Source of the DNA: Cheilinus undulatus
Lineage: Eukaryota; Chordata; Actinopteri; Labriformes; Labridae
NCBI RefSeq assembly: GCF_018320785.1
Contig: NC_054880.1
Coordinates: forward strand, 1,065,738 to 1,129,737
Direction of reading: 5' to 3'
DNA: 64,000 nt
Of the stretch, positions 1-13,952 are shown piece after piece (the first letter of the stretch is position 1; the number at the start of each line of letters is the position of its first letter). Below the pieces are notes generated by a model. It ran no database searches. It was not told where the DNA came from and saw only the letters and a list, made by a program, of their open reading frames with translations. The translations under genes and the position numbers were made by a program.

Positions 1-3000
1 AATGTGAGGACTGTTATGGACTAAAACTAGACTAAATGTGAGGACTGTTATGGACTAAAACTAGACTAAATGTGAGGACTGTTATGGACTAAAACTAGAC
101 TAAATGTGAGGACTGTTATAGACTAAAGCTAGACTGAAATGTGAGGACTGTTATGGACTAAAACTAGACTAAATGTGAGGACTGTTGTGGACTAAAACTA
201 GTCTAAATGTGAGGACTGTTGTGGACTAAAACTGGACTAAATATGAGGACTGTTATGGACTAAAACTAGACTAAATGTGAGGACTGTTATGGACTAAAAC
301 TAGACTAAATGTGAGGACTGTTATGGACTAAAACTAGACTAAATGTGAGGACTGTTATGGACTAAAACTAGACTAAATGTGAGGACTGTTATGGACTAAA
401 ACTAGACTAAATGTGAGGACTGTTATGGACTAAAACTAGACTAAATGTGAGGACTGTTATGGACTAAAACTAGACTAAATGTGAGGACTGTTATGGACTA
501 AAACTAGACTAAATGTGAGGACTGTTATGGACTAAAACTAGACTAAATGTGAGGACTGTTGTGGACTAAAACTAGACTAAAAGTGAGGACTGTTATGGAC
601 TAAAACTAGACTAAATGTGAGGACTGTTGTGGACTAAAACTAGACTAAATGTGAGGACTGTTATGGACTAAAACTAGACTAAATGTGAGGACTGTTGTGG
701 ACTAAAACTAGACTAAATGTGAGGACTGTTATGGACTAAAACTAGACTAAATGTGAGGACTGTTATGGACTAAAACTAGACTAAATGTGAGGACTGTTAT
801 GGACTAAAACTAGACTAAATGTGAGGACTGTTATGGACTAAAACTAGACTAAATGTGAGGACTGTTATGGACTAAAACTAGACTAAATGTGAGGACTGTT
901 GTGGACTAAAACTAGACTAAATGTGAGGACTGTTATGGACTAAAACTAGACTAAATGTGAGGACTGTTATGGACTAAAACTAGACTAAATGTGAGGACTG
1001 TTATGGACTAAAACTAGACTAAATGTGAGGACTGTTATGGACTAAAACTAGACTAAATGTGAGGACTGTTATGGACTAAAACTAGACTAAATGTGAGGAC
1101 TGTTATGGACTAAAACTAGACTAAATGTGAGGACTGTTATGGACTAAAACTAGACTAAATGTGAGGACTGTTATGGACTAAAACTAGACTAAATGTGAGG
1201 ACTGTTGTGGACTAAAACTAGACTAAATGTGAGGACTGTTGTGGACTAAAACTAGACTAAATGTGAGGACTGTTATGGACTAAAACTAGACTAAATGTGA
1301 GGACTGTTATGGACTAAAACTAGACTAAATGTGAGGACTGTTATGGACTAAAACTAGACTAAATGTGAGGACTGTTATGGACTAAAACTAGACTAAATGT
1401 GAGGACTGTTATGGACTAAAACTAGACTAAATGTGAGGACTGTTATGGACTAAAACTAGACTAAATGTGAGGACTGTTATGGACTAAAACTAGACTAAAT
1501 GTGAGGACTGTTATGGACTAAAACTAGACTAAATGTGAGGACTGTTATGGACTAAAACTAGACTAAATGTGAGGACTGTTATGGACTAAAACTAGACTAA
1601 ATGTGAGGACTGTTGTGGACTAAAACTAGACTAAATGTGAGGACTGTTGTGGACTAAAACTAGACTAAATGTGAGGACTGTTATGGACTAAAACTAGACT
1701 AAATGTGAGGACTGTTATGGACTAAAACTAGACTAAATGTGAGGACTGTTATGGACTAAAACTAGACTAAATGTGAGGACTGTTATGGACTAAAACTAGA
1801 CTAAATGTGAGGACTGTTGTGGACTAAAACTAGACTAAATGTGAGGACTGTTATGGACTAAAACTAGACTAAATGTGAGGACTGTTATGGACTAAAACTA
1901 GACTAAATGTGAGGACTGTTATGGACTAAAACTAGACTAAATGTGAGGACTGTTGTGGACTAAAACTAGACTAAATGTGAGGACTGTTATGGACTAAAAC
2001 TAGACTAAATGTGAGGACTGTTATGGACTAAAACTAGACTAAATGTGAGGACTGTTATGGACTAAAACTAGACTAAATGTGAGGACTGTTGTGGACTAAA
2101 ACTAGACTAAATGTGAGGACTGTTATGGACTAAAACTAGACTAAATGTGAGGACTGTTATGGACTAAAACTAGACTAAATGTGAGGACTGTTATGGACTA
2201 AAACTAGACTAAATGTGAGGACTGTTATGGACTAAAACTAGACTAAATGTGAGGACTGTTATGGACTAAAACTAGACTAAATGTGAGGACTGTTATGGAC
2301 TAAAACTAGACTAAATGTGAGGACTGTTATGGACTAAAACTAGACTAAATGTGAGGACTGTTATGGACTAAAACTAGACTAAATGTGAGGACTGTTATGG
2401 ACTAAAACTAGACTAAATGTGAGGACTGTTGTGGACTAAAACTAGACTAAATGTGAGGACTGTTATGGACTAAAACTAGACTAAATGTGAGGACTGTTAT
2501 GGACTAAAACTAGACTAAATGTGAGGACTGTTGTGGACTAAAACTAGACTAAATGTGAGGACTGTTATGGACTAAAACTAGACTAAAATGTCAGGACTGT
2601 TGTGGACTAAAACTAGACTAAATGTGAGGACTGTTGTGGACTAAAACTAGACTAAATGTGAGGACTGTTATGGACTAAAACTAGACTAAATGTGAGGACT
2701 GTTATGGACTAAAACTAGACTAAATGTGAGGACTGTTATGGACTAAAACTAGACTAAATGTGAGGACTGTTATGGACTAAAACTAGACTAAATGTGAGGA
2801 CTGTTATGGACTAAAACTAGACTAAATGTGAGGACTGTTATGGACTAAAACTAGACTAAATGTGAGGACTGTTATGGACTAAAACTAGACTAAATGTGAG
2901 GACTGTTATGGACTAAAACTAGACTAAATGTGAGGACTGTTATGGACTAAAACTAGACTAAATATGAGGACTGTTATGGACTAAAACTAGACTAAATGTG

Positions 3001-6000
3001 AGGACTGTTATGGACTAAAACTAGACTAAATGTGAGGACTGTTATGGACTAAAACTAGACTAAATGTGAGGACTGTTATGGACTAAAACTAGACTAAATG
3101 TGAGGACTGTTATGGACTAAAACTAGACTAAATGTGAGGACTGTTATGGACTAAAACTAGACTAAATGTGAGGACTGTTATGGACTAAAACTAGACTAAA
3201 TGTGAGGACTGTTGTGGACTAAAACTAGACTAAAGTGAGGACTGTTGTGGACTAAAACTGGACTAAATATGAGGACTGTTATGGACTAAAACTAGACTAA
3301 ATGTGAGGACTGTTATGGACTAAAACTAGACTAAATGTGAGGACTGTTATGGACTAAAACTAGACTAAATGTGAGGACTGTTATGGACTAAAACTAGACT
3401 AAATGTGAGGACTGTTATGGACTAAAACTAGACTAAATGTGAGGACTGTTATGGACTAAAACTAGACTAAATGTGAGGACTGTTATGGACTAAAACTAGA
3501 CTGAAATGTGAGGACTGTTATGGACTAAAACTAGACTAAATGTGAGGACTGTTATGGACTAAAACTAGACTAAATGTGAGGACTGTTATGGACTAAAACT
3601 AGACTAAATGTGAGGACTGTTATGGACTAAAACTAGACTAAATGTGAGGACTGTTATGGACTAAAACTAGACTAAATGTGAGGACTGTTATGGACTAAAA
3701 CTAGACTAAATGTGAGGACTGTTATGGACTAAAACTAGACTAAATGTGAGGACTGTTATGGACTAAAACTAGACTAAATGTGAGGACTGTTATGGACTAA
3801 AACTAGACTAAATGTGAGGACTGTTATGGACTAAAACTAGACTAAATGTGAGGACTGTTATGGACTAAAACTAGACTAAATGTGAGGACTGTTATGGACT
3901 AAAACTAGACTAAATGTGAGGACTGTTATGGACTAAAACTAGACTAAATATGAGGACTGTTATGGACTAAAACTAGACTAAATGTGAGGACTGTTATGGA
4001 CTAAAACTAGACTAAATGTGAGGACTGTTGTGGACTAAAACTGGACTAAATATGAGGACTGTTGTGGACTAAAACTAGACTAAATATGAGGACTGTTATG
4101 GACTAAAACTAGACTAAATGTGAGGACTGTTATGGACTAAAACTAGACTGAAATGTGAGGACTGTTATGGACTAAAACTAGACTAAATGTGAGGACTGTT
4201 ATGGACTAAAACTAGACTAAATGTGAGGACTGTTATGGACTAAAACTAGACTAAATGTGAGGACTGTTGTGGACTAAAACTAGACTAAAAGTGAGGACTG
4301 TTATGGACTAAAACTAGACTAAATATGAGGACTGTTATGGACTAAAACTAGACTAAATGTGAGGACTGTTATGGACTAAAACTAGACTAAATGTGAGGAC
4401 TGTTATGGACTAAAACTAGACTAAATGTGAGGACTGTTATGGACTAAAACTAGACTAAATGTGAGGACTGTTATGGACTAAAACTAGACTAAATGTGAGG
4501 ACTGTTATGGACTAAAACTAGACTAAATGTGAGGACTGTTATGGACTAAAACTAGACTAAATGTGAGGACTGTTGTGGACTAAAACTAGACTAAATATGA
4601 GGACTGTTTGGGACTAAAACTAGACTAAATGTGAGGACTGTTATGGACTAAAACTAGACTAAATGTGAGGACTGTTATGGACTAAAACTAGACTAAATGT
4701 GAGGACTGTTATGGACTAAAACTAGACTAAATGTGAGGACTGTTATGGACTAAAACTAGACTAAATGTGAGGACTGTTATGGACTAAAACTAGACTAAAT
4801 GTGAGGACTGTTATGGACTAAAACTAGACTAAATGTGAGGACTGTTATGGACTAAAACTAGACTAAATGTGAGGACTGTTGTGGACTAAAACTAGACTAA
4901 ATGTGAGGACTGTTATGGACTAAAACTAGACTAAATGTGAGGACTGTTATGGACTAAAACTAGACTAAATGTGAGGACTGTTGTGGACTAAAACTAGACT
5001 AAATGTGAGGACTGTTGTGGACTAAAACTAGACTAAATGTGAGGACTGTTATGGACTAAAACTAGACTAAATGTGAGGACTGTTGTGGACTAAAACTAGA
5101 CTAAATGTGAGGACTGTTATGGACTAAAACTAGACTAAATGTGAGGACTGTTATGGACTAAAACTAGACTAAATGTGAGGACTGTTATGGACTAAAACTA
5201 GACTAAATGTGAGGACTGTTGTGGACTAAAACTAGACTAAATGTGAGGACTGTTATGGACTAAAACTAGACTAAATGTGAGGACTGTTGTGGACTAAAAC
5301 TAGACTAAATGTGAGGACTGTTGTGGACTAAAACTAGACTAAATGTGAGGACTGTTGTGGACTAAAACTAGACTAAATGTGAGGACTGTTGTGGACTAAA
5401 ACTAGACTAAATGTGAGGACTGTTATGGACTAAAACTAGACTAAATGTGAGGACTGTTATGGACTAAAACTAGACTAAATGTGAGGACTGTTATGGACTA
5501 AAACTAGACTAAATGTGAGGACTGTTATGGACTAAAACTAGACTAAATGTGAGGACTGTTATGGACTAAAACTAGACTAAATGTGAGGACTGTTGTGGAC
5601 TAAAACTAGACTAAATGTGAGGACTGTTGTGGACTAAAACTAGACTAAATGTGAGGACTGTTGTGGACTAAAACTAGACTAAATGTGAGGACTGTTATGG
5701 ACTAAAACTAGACTAAATGTGAGGACTGTTATGGACTAAAACTAGACTAAATGTGAGGACTGTTATGGACTAAAACTAGACTAAATGTGAGGACTGTTAT
5801 GGACTAAAACTAGACTAAATGTGAGGACTGTTATGGACTAAAACTAGACTAAATGTGAGGACTGTTATGGACTAAAACTAGACTAAATGTGAGGACTGTT
5901 ATGGACTAAAACTAGACTAAATGTGAGGACTGTTATGGACTAAAACTAGACTAAATGTGAGGACTGTTATGGACTAAAACTAGACTAAATGTGAGGACTG

Positions 6001-9000
6001 TTGTGGACTAAAACTAGACTAAATGTGAGGACTGTTGTGGACTAAAACTAGACTAAATGTGAGGACTGTTATGGACTAAAACTAGACTAAATGTGAGGAC
6101 TGTTATGGACTAAAACTAGACTAAATGTGAGGACTGTTATGGACTAAAACTAGACTAAATGTGAGGACTGTTATGGACTAAAACTAGACTAAATGTGAGG
6201 ACTGTTATGGACTAAAACTAGACTAAATGTGAGGACTGTTGTGGACTAAAACTAGACTAAATGTGAGGACTGTTATGGACTAAAACTAGACTATAAGTTA
6301 GGACTGTTATGGACTAAAACTAGACTAAATGTGAGGACTGTTATGGACTAAAACTAGACTAAATGTGAGGACTGTTATGGACTAAAACTAGACTAAATGT
6401 GAGGACTGTTATGGACTAAAACTAGACTAAATGTGAGGACTGTTATGGACTAAAACTAGACTAAATGTGAGGACTGTTATGGACTAAAACTAGACTAAAT
6501 GTGAGGACTGTTATGGACTAAAACTAGACTAAATGTGAGGACTGTTATGGACTAAAACTAGACTAAATGTGAGGACTGTTATGGACTAAAACTAGACTAA
6601 ATGTGAGGACTGTTATGGACTAAAACTAGACTAAATGTGAGGACTGTTATGGACTAAAACTAGACTAAATGTGAGGACTGTTGTGGACTAAAACTAGACT
6701 AAATGTGAGGACTGTTGTGGACTAAAACTAGACTAAATGTGAGGACTGTTGTGGACTAAAACTAGACTAAATGTGAGGACTGTTATGGACTAAAACTAGA
6801 CTAAATGTGAGGACTGTTGTGGACTAAAACTAGACTAAATGTGAGGACTGTTGTGGACTAAAACTAGACTAAATGTGAGGACTGTTGTGGACTAAAACTA
6901 GACTAAATGTGAGGACTGTTATGGACTAAAACTAGACTAAATGTGAGGACTGTTGTGGACTAAAACTAGACTAAATGTGAGGACTGTTATGGACTAAAAC
7001 TAGACTAAATGTGAGGACTGTTATGGACTAAAACTAGACTAAATGTGAGGACTGTTATGGACTAAAACTAGACTAAATGTGAGGACTGTTATGGACTAAA
7101 ACTAGACTAAATGTGAGGACTGTTATGGACTAAAACTAGACTAAATGTGAGGACTGTTGTGGACTAAAACTAGACTAAATGTGAGGACTGTTGTGGACTA
7201 AAACTAGACTAAATGTGAGGACTGTTGTGGACTAAAACTAGACTAAATGTGAGGACTGTTGTGGACTAAAACTAGACTAAATGTGAGGACTGTTATGGAC
7301 TAAAACTAGACTAAATGTGAGGACTGTTGTGGACTAAAACTAGACTAAATGTGAGGACTGTTGTGGACTAAAACTAGACTAAATGTGAGGACTGTTGTGG
7401 ACTAAAACTAGACTAAATGTGAGGACTGTTGTGGACTAAAACTAGACTAAATGTGAGGACTGTTGTGGACTAAAACTAGACTAAATGTGAGGACTGTTAT
7501 GGACTAAAACTAGACTAAATGTGAGGACTGTTATGGACTAAAACTAGACTAAATGTGAGGACTGTTATGGACTAAAACTAGACTAAATGTGAGGACTGTT
7601 ATGGACTAAAACTAGACTAAATGTGAGGACTGTTATGGACTAAAACTAGACTAAATGTGAGGACTGTTATGGACTAAAACTAGACTAAATGTGAGGACTG
7701 TTATGGACTAAAACTAGACTAAATGTGAGGACTGTTATGGACTAAAACTAGACTAAATGTGAGGACTGTTGTGGACTAAAACTAGACTAAATGTGAGGAC
7801 TGTTATGGACTAAAACTAGACTAAATGTGAGGACTGTTATGGACTAAAACTAGACTAAATGTGAGGACTGTTATGGACTAAAACTAGACTAAATGTGAGG
7901 ACTGTTATGGACTAAAACTAGACTAAATGTGAGGACTGTTATGGACTAAAACTAGACTAAATGTGAGGACTGTTATGGACTAAAACTAGACTAAATGTGA
8001 GGACTGTTGTGGACTAAAACTAGACTAAATGTGAGGACTGTTGTGGACTAAAACTAGACTAAAAGTGAGGACTGTTATGGACTAAATGTGAGGACTGTTA
8101 TGGACTAAAACTAGACTAAATGTGAGGACTGTTATGGACTAAAACTAGACTAAATGTGAGGACTGTTATGGACTAAAACTAGACAAAATGTGAGGACTGT
8201 TATGGGCTAAAACTAGACTAAATGTGAGGACTGTTACAGACTAAAACTAGACTAAATGTGAGGACTGTTATGGACTAAAACTAGACTAAATGTGAGGACT
8301 GTTATGGACTAAAACTAGACTAAATGTGAGGACTGTTATGGACTAAAACTAGACTAAATGTGAGGACTGTTATGGACTAAAACTAGACTAAATGTGAGGA
8401 CTGTTATGGACTAAAACTAGACTAAATGTGAGGACTGTTGTGGACTAAAACTAGACTAAATGTGAGGACTGTTGTGGACTAAAACTAGACTAAATGTGAG
8501 GACTGTTGTGGACTAAAACTAGACTAAATGTGAGGACTGTTATGGACTAAAACTAGACTAAATGTGAGGACTGTTGTGGACTAAAACTAGACTAAATGTG
8601 AGGACTGTTGTGGACTAAAACTAGACTAAATGTGAGGACTGTTGTGGACTAAAACTAGACTAAATGTGAGGACTGTTATGGACTAAAACTAGACTAAATG
8701 TGAGGACTGTTGTGGACTAAAACTAGACTAAATGTGAGGACTGTTGTGGACTAAAACTAGACTAAATGTGAGGACTGTTGTGGACTAAAACTAGACTAAA
8801 TGTGAGGACTGTTATGGACTAAAACTAGACTAAATGTGAGGACTGTTATGGACTAAATCTAGACTAAATGTGAGGACTGTTATGGACTAAATCTAGACTA
8901 AATGTGAGGACTGTTATTGACTAAAACTAGACTAAATGTGAGGACTGTTATGGACTAAAACTAGACTAAATGTGAGGACTGTTATGGACTAAAACTAGAC

Positions 9001-9580
9001 TAAATGTGAGGACTGTTATGGACTAAAACTAGACTAAATGTGAGGACTGTTATGGACTAAAACTAGACTAAATGTGAGGACTGTTGTGGACTAAAACTAG
9101 ACTAAATGTGAGGACTGTTGTGGACTAAAACTAGACTAAATGTGAGGACTGTTGTGGACTAAAACTAGACTAAATGTGAGGACTGTTATGGACTAAAACT
9201 AGACTAAATGTGAGGACTGTTATGGACTAAAACTAGACTAAATGTGAGGACTGTTGTGGACTAAAACTAGACTAAATGTGAGGACTGTTATGGACTAAAA
9301 CTAGACTAAATGTGAGGACTGTTGTGGACTAAAACTAGACTAAATGTGAGGACTGTTGTGGACTAAAACTAGACTAAATGTGAGGACTGTTATGGACTAA
9401 AACTAGACTAAATGTGAGGACTGTTATGGACTAAAACTAGACTAAATGTGAGGACTGTTATGGACTAAAACTAGACTAAATATGAGGACTGTTATGGACT
9501 AAAACTAGACTAAATGTGAGGACTGTTGTGGACTAAAACTAGACTAAATGTGAGGACTGTTGTGGACTAAAACTAGACTG
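1..9580. repeat. 34-bp satellite array, left end off the window
   Basis: About 280 head-to-tail copies of a 34-bp unit that reads roughly GACTAAAACTAG, ACTAAATGTGAGG, ACTGTTATG. Most units are identical. The commonest variant is a single A/G switch (GTTATGG or GTTGTGG) that occurs in runs. Rare length variants are seen: a one-base gain near 136, 3503 and 4149, a short unit near 3233, and an 11-bp loss near 8085. No open reading frame, spacer or CRISPR-like unique sequence occurs inside. Homogeneity points to recent expansion or continuing unequal exchange. The array is cut by the left edge, so its true length is unknown. Confidence 0.98.
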
Positions 9581-9725
9581 AAACTTAAAAGGATAGAAAT
9601 GACTAAAATGTGACTAACAATAAAATTAAAAATAGCCACCAAAATTAACACTGACTATAATAACCTGGGTCAAAGGTTATAAAAGTTTGGGTTTTAGTTA
9701 TAGTTAGCTATAATAACCTTGCTAA
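9581..9725. repeat. decayed edge of the satellite and TIR-like end
   Basis: The satellite decays here into loose GACTAAAATG-type fragments, followed by AT-rich sequence ending in GCTATAATAACCTTG near 9708-9722. Short ends of this kind (GGTTATTATAG in reverse) are familiar from fish MITEs. A plausible reading is that the 34-bp array grew inside such an element, whose other end lies off the window. This is inference. Confidence 0.35.
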
Positions 9726-9894
9726 GAGCCCCACAAGTTCACTAAAGAGAGAATACCGGAAGTAGAGTTGGACCGTTAAACAGCGCTAGCATGCTAGCCC
9801 ACTGTTAGCCGGCTAGCCCTCAGGCTAGCTCTATTGTTGGCTAATGAACTCATAAACCCTGGTGTGGACATGTCAGCCCAGGAGGCCTACTCAC

Positions 9895-9974
9895 AGCTGC
9901 TCTACGTCCACAGTCATCCTCTCTGTGGTTATTATCTTCCTCCAGTTGTTGAAGTACACCTCTGTGTCCGCCAT
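9895..9974 (-). CDS. candidate first coding exon of an unrecognised gene
   Basis: On the minus strand an ATG at 9974 in a YY1-like context (AAAATGGCGGAC) opens 26 codons beginning MADTEVYFNNWRKIITTERM. It ends in a strong splice donor (CT followed by GTGAGT at 9894-9889), so 80 nt of coding sequence with a split last codon. A CCAAT box and a perfect CRE lie 170-210 bp upstream. The rest of the gene would have to lie to the left, in or beyond the satellite, so the array would be intron 1. I do not recognise the peptide. The call rests on start context, open frame, donor and promoter together; a chance combination is possible. Confidence 0.45.
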
Positions 9975-10039
9975 TTTAGCTTCTTCATAGCTGAGATGAA
10001 GGCTCCATCCTCCTCTGCCTCACCACCTCTCTAACATCA

Positions 10040-10200
10040 GATCAGAACAGCACACTCTTCCTGGCAGCAGAGGTTAAAGACTGTGTTTGAATAAAATCCA
10101 CACTGGCCACAAATGTAGATGAGTCTGTGTTCAGAGAGCCAGCCAATCAAACGCAGCAAACTGGTTCATTTCATGACGTCACGACGACCATGACCAAGAA
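10040..10200 (-). promoter_or_regulatory. promoter-like segment with CCAAT and CRE
   Basis: CCAAT at 10143-10147 and the perfect cAMP-response palindrome TGACGTCA at 10174-10181, followed by CpGs (ACGACGACC). It sits directly upstream of the minus-strand candidate exon at 9895-9974. Assignment as its promoter is inference from position. Confidence 0.45.
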
Positions 10201-10432
10201 GTCATCAGGATATGTTTGAAATAAAAATATTGAAAAGACTCCTGAATTCCTATTCATGTGTTTATTGAAGTGATTTCTCCCCATAAATTAACTAAAAACA
10301 GAAATAAGGCTGAACGTTATCATGAATTAAGAGAAATTAATGACACACTCTCTAAAAGTTCTGATTCTTTTTAAGTTTCCAGGAATCTTTATTTACAATC
10401 TGATTTTACAATCAATGAAATCCTCTGTAGAG

Positions 10433-11158
10433 TAGTGTTACTCAACCAAGGAGCCAAAGTGTCAAAGAATACCTTTACCTTTAAGAGCCACAATCCAAGT
10501 GGTGAGAAGTGTCAAAAATCAGCTTAAAGTAGTGATAACAATAAGTAACGGAGGAAAAAATGGTTAAAAAGCAACAAAAATTGGTGAAAATTGGCAAAAG
10601 TGGGGAGGAAACCGTGGAAAAAGGGTCAGATAGTAGTAAAATGGGTGAGAAGTGACAAAATATGAATTACAGGTGGCAAGACATGGTCCAAAAGTGGCAA
10701 AAAATTAGTGAAAAGTGACTAACATGGGCATAAAGCAGTCACGAGTGGAAAAAATGGGCAAAAAATAGGAAAAAAAGTGGCATTTAATGGTAAAAGGTGG
10801 CTTAAATGGGTGAAAAGTGGTGAAAAGAGGCAAAAATGGGATAAAAGTGGCAAAAAGAAGAGGCTAAAATGGGCAAAAACTAGGAAAAAGTAGCATTTAA
10901 TGATAAAAGGTAAATTAAGTGGGTGAAAATGGGGAGAAAAAACTGTGAAAAAGAACAAAAAGCATAAAGGTGGTAAAAAATGTGTAAAAAGTTGCAAAAA
11001 AAGTGTCAAAATGGAAAAAAATAGAGAAAAAGTGGTATTTACTGGCAAACAGTGGCTTAAATGGATGAAAAGTGGCAAAAAAGTTGACTTTTTAAGGTTT
11101 CCTGGGGGAATAATATTTAAATTTAAGACATAAAAGAGGCTGATGTTGAGTATCACTG
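10433..11158. mobile_element. non-autonomous hAT element, copy 1
   Basis: Ends are TAGTGTTACTCAACC on the left and GTTGAGTATCACTG on the right, inverted copies of each other, flanked by an 8-bp target duplication with one mismatch (CTGTAGAG at 10425-10432, CTGCAGAG at 11159-11166). An 8-bp duplication is diagnostic of hAT. The interior is a degenerate array of GTGGCAAAAATGGGTGAAAA-like units. Open frames across it on both strands come from this low-complexity array and are not genes. Related copies lie at 13953, 27841 and 30676. Confidence 0.8.
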
Positions 11159-12773
11159 CTGCAGAGATCGTCCGTTCTAAAGGGAAAAACACGTGAAATA
11201 AAAATACATGGATTTTATAATCATTCCACTGAGACAGCACAGAGACCAGAGATTTAGTGCTCAGACACTTTATGGTTTTTCTTCCTTTGTTTGTTTAATA
11301 AACACACATTCAGATTTTCTGCCTGCAACATGATCCAAAAAAGCTGGGACAGGAGCATATTTACCACCTTTTCCTCATAAAACACTCACAATCATGCCGT
11401 GCTGAAGCCATTCGACCCCCCCTGATCCTCATGAAATCAACTGAGAATAGCTTAAGGTAAATCTGTCATGAGATTAACCCTGCCACACATTTGTCTGTGC
11501 AGACTGTCCACTGTGCAGTCAGTGAAATATCTTCAGATATTAATAAACAGCCTAGGGTCAGGGTTAGATAGTAAAATATGTAATAATAATAATAATAATA
11601 TATAATAGTTAGGCTAGATGCACACGTCATCTCCAGCTGAGCTGGCTTTTAATGCAGGTAACTGTGAACAGTTACAACAGGTCTCTGCATGGCACTTCTG
11701 TATCTCTGGTTTCTAACTACAACTTCTTCTGGCTACGCTCTGGGTAATCCTGTATACACAATCCACTGGCGCCCTCTATTGGTACCAAGCTGTAATAGCA
11801 CCACAGTCACTGTACAACAGTAAGGATGAGAGTTAAACAGTAGAGCTGCTGTTTGTGGCTTTCATTAAGACCTGACTCTGACAAAAACATGACAGACCTG
11901 GGCTTCATTAGGGGGACAGGTCTAGTGGAGCTGTGTGGGGACGGTGAAGTTCTTCTGTGCTAAAATCTTTGAAACTTGTTAAAACAAACAAAAACACACA
12001 GTTCTCTCTCTCTCTGTAAAACCCCTGCCATCTCTATCAGCCTCTCTTTAGGTCAGTGTGTTTCTGAGCATGCAGCTGCTGCCAGCCTCCCCTGAAACCA
12101 TCAGATCAAACCGGGTCAAAGCAGACCCCATGAGGGTTTGAGGTACAGGTATAGAAGAACCATTACAGCAGGGACGTGAAACGACTGAATTCATTCTTGA
12201 GTTTTGTATAAAATTATATCAATTTTGTTTTTTTTCTTCTGTGTTTTTTTTGTGTGTTGTTCCGATGCACATAAATGAAATAAACCTGTGTATACCAAAA
12301 ACATTTGTAATTGCAACAATTTCTGGGAGACACGGTGCATTCATAGATGTCTTTTATTGTGAAATTCCACATCAGATTGTTTTGACACTGTGTCAGATGC
12401 ATTGTGGGATGTCAACTATCACTCTAAACTGGAATGATATCCTCTGCAGCATGGAGGTGGTGAAGGGAGCCACATATGAACATGATGGTGAAGACCTGTG
12501 TGATATTTTTGTTTTATGTTTTTAATTTCTTTGAGAGCTGCCCTCTCTTGCAGTGTCTCTGCCCTCAGTGTTACAACAACGTAAACTCTAAACCTTAGCT
12601 CAGTCATGGCAGAAAAGGAGGATCATTTAGGAATGAAGTCTCTCTGGAATGTTCCAGTTAAAGCAGCACTCCAGATGGATAAGCCATCCAGACTTAGGTT
12701 TAATGCCTTTTCCAGCTCTGACATCTGCCTTCTGAGGTAAATGAGAGGCAGCATGACTCCGTCTTTGCCTCTG
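11159..12773. other. no gene recognised; interspersed repeat and possible poly(A) signal
   Basis: Around 11270-11470 is a fish-type dispersed repeat marked by TCCAAAAAAGCTGGGACAGG; its class is uncertain. A short TAA microsatellite lies at 11582-11601. A near match to the CTCF core (minus strand, CCAATAGAGGGCGCC) lies near 11764-11781. AATAAA on the minus strand at 12353-12358 is a possible poly(A) signal for the zinc-finger gene ending at 12774. Small open frames here show no family features. Confidence 0.5.
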
Positions 12774-13783
12774 CTACTTTACTGTCCTCTCCTCAGCTCC
12801 TGTCTCTGCCTCTCTGACCTCATGTGTCTGGCTCTGATGAAGCTCTGAGGACCGACCACAGACACTCCTGTGTAACCGAAACTGTGCAGGCCAAGAGAAC
12901 CTCTGGTTACAGACGCTGCAGCTGAACGGTTGCTCTCCTGTGTGCTGTGCCATGTGGTGTTTCAGAGTAGACTTTTGTTTGTATCTTTTACCACACTCGG
13001 AGCAGTAGAAGGGTTTCTCTTCTGTGTGAACTGACATGTGCTGAAGCAGATTTTTTTGAGTTCTAAACTGTGTGTGACACTCAGGGCAGCAGAAGGGTTT
13101 CTCCCCAGTGTGAACTCTCATATGTGCAGTCAGGTTTTCTTTGGTTTTCAGTCCTTTGCCACATTCAGAGCAGCTCCATGGTTTCTCTCCTGTGTGGCTG
13201 ATCAAGTGTGCTTTAAGATATTGTTTCTGGCAGAATGTTTTACCACACACTGGGCAGATGAAGGGTTTCTCTCCTGTGTGAATTTTCTTGTGTCTGGTCA
13301 GATTTAATTTCCGTTTGAATCTCCTCCCACACTCAGGGCAGCAGTGTGGTTTCTTCTCAGTCATTGGTCTCTCTACTGCACTTCTTATGACAGAATTTAA
13401 ACCTGCCTGGTGTGCTTTTGTACTCCTCCAGTCCTCACTGTCGTCAGTATCAGCTTCTGAAGAGTCTTCAGTCTCATTTCCAGAGGAGTCTTCAATCTTG
13501 ACCTCAGTCTCTGGTTGTGAATGTGTCTCTGTCTCTGCTCCTCCATAGTCCTCTCCATCAGCTCCCATGTCCGTCCCTTCACTCTGTCTCTGATGAAACA
13601 GAGAGGGCTGAGGTTTCTCTTCATCATCTTCACTCTTCACAGACACAGGCGTGAAGGGGAACTCTTCCAGTCCTTGAAAATGCTCCTGACTGATCCACAG
13701 TTCCTCCTCTTCCGTTTTAATGTGTGGAGGCTCCATCTTCTCCTGAAGAAGCTCTTTTTGACTCACCAACAGCTGCTGGAAAT
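12774..13783 (-). CDS. C2H2 zinc-finger protein, last coding exon (six fingers)
   Basis: A probable nuclear DNA-binding transcription regulator of the large fish C2H2 family. The exon begins after a splice acceptor (CTTTGTTCCCTGCAG) and opens with DFQQLLVSQKELLQEKMEPP, the usual second-exon start in this family. An acidic, Ser/Glu-rich linker follows (VKSEDDEEKPQPS, then several ETEDSSE-type stretches) and then six fingers, about residues 150-312 of the open frame. Fingers 1-5 are canonical CxxC-12-HxxxH with TGEKP linkers. The last (CSVCNQRFSW to HRSVC) has Cys in place of the final His, a common terminal form in this family. The stop is TAG at 12774-12776. No KRAB or SCAN domain is seen. 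The first coding exon was not found; a hAT element lies 170 bp upstream in the intron. The target DNA cannot be told from the sequence. Confidence 0.9.
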
Positions 13784-13952
13784 CTGCAGGGAACAAAGAA
13801 GCAAAAAATGTTGTATTTAAACATCAGGTCCCAGCTCCATTCAACCTGACTTTAGTTGGTTTTAGTAGAAGGAGGTTCCTTTTCCATGACAGTTTATATC
13901 TTGATAGAACCTCCTTAAAGGGCAGGGTTATTATAGTGCAGCTGTGTTAAAC

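Noticed and set aside
1-9580. A regular repeat array that could be read as CRISPR
   Set aside because: Units are contiguous with no unique spacers, and the surroundings are vertebrate.
10719-11240. 173-codon minus-strand frame rich in Phe, Leu and His
   Set aside because: It is the translated GTGGCAAAAATGGG array of a hAT element and runs past the element end.
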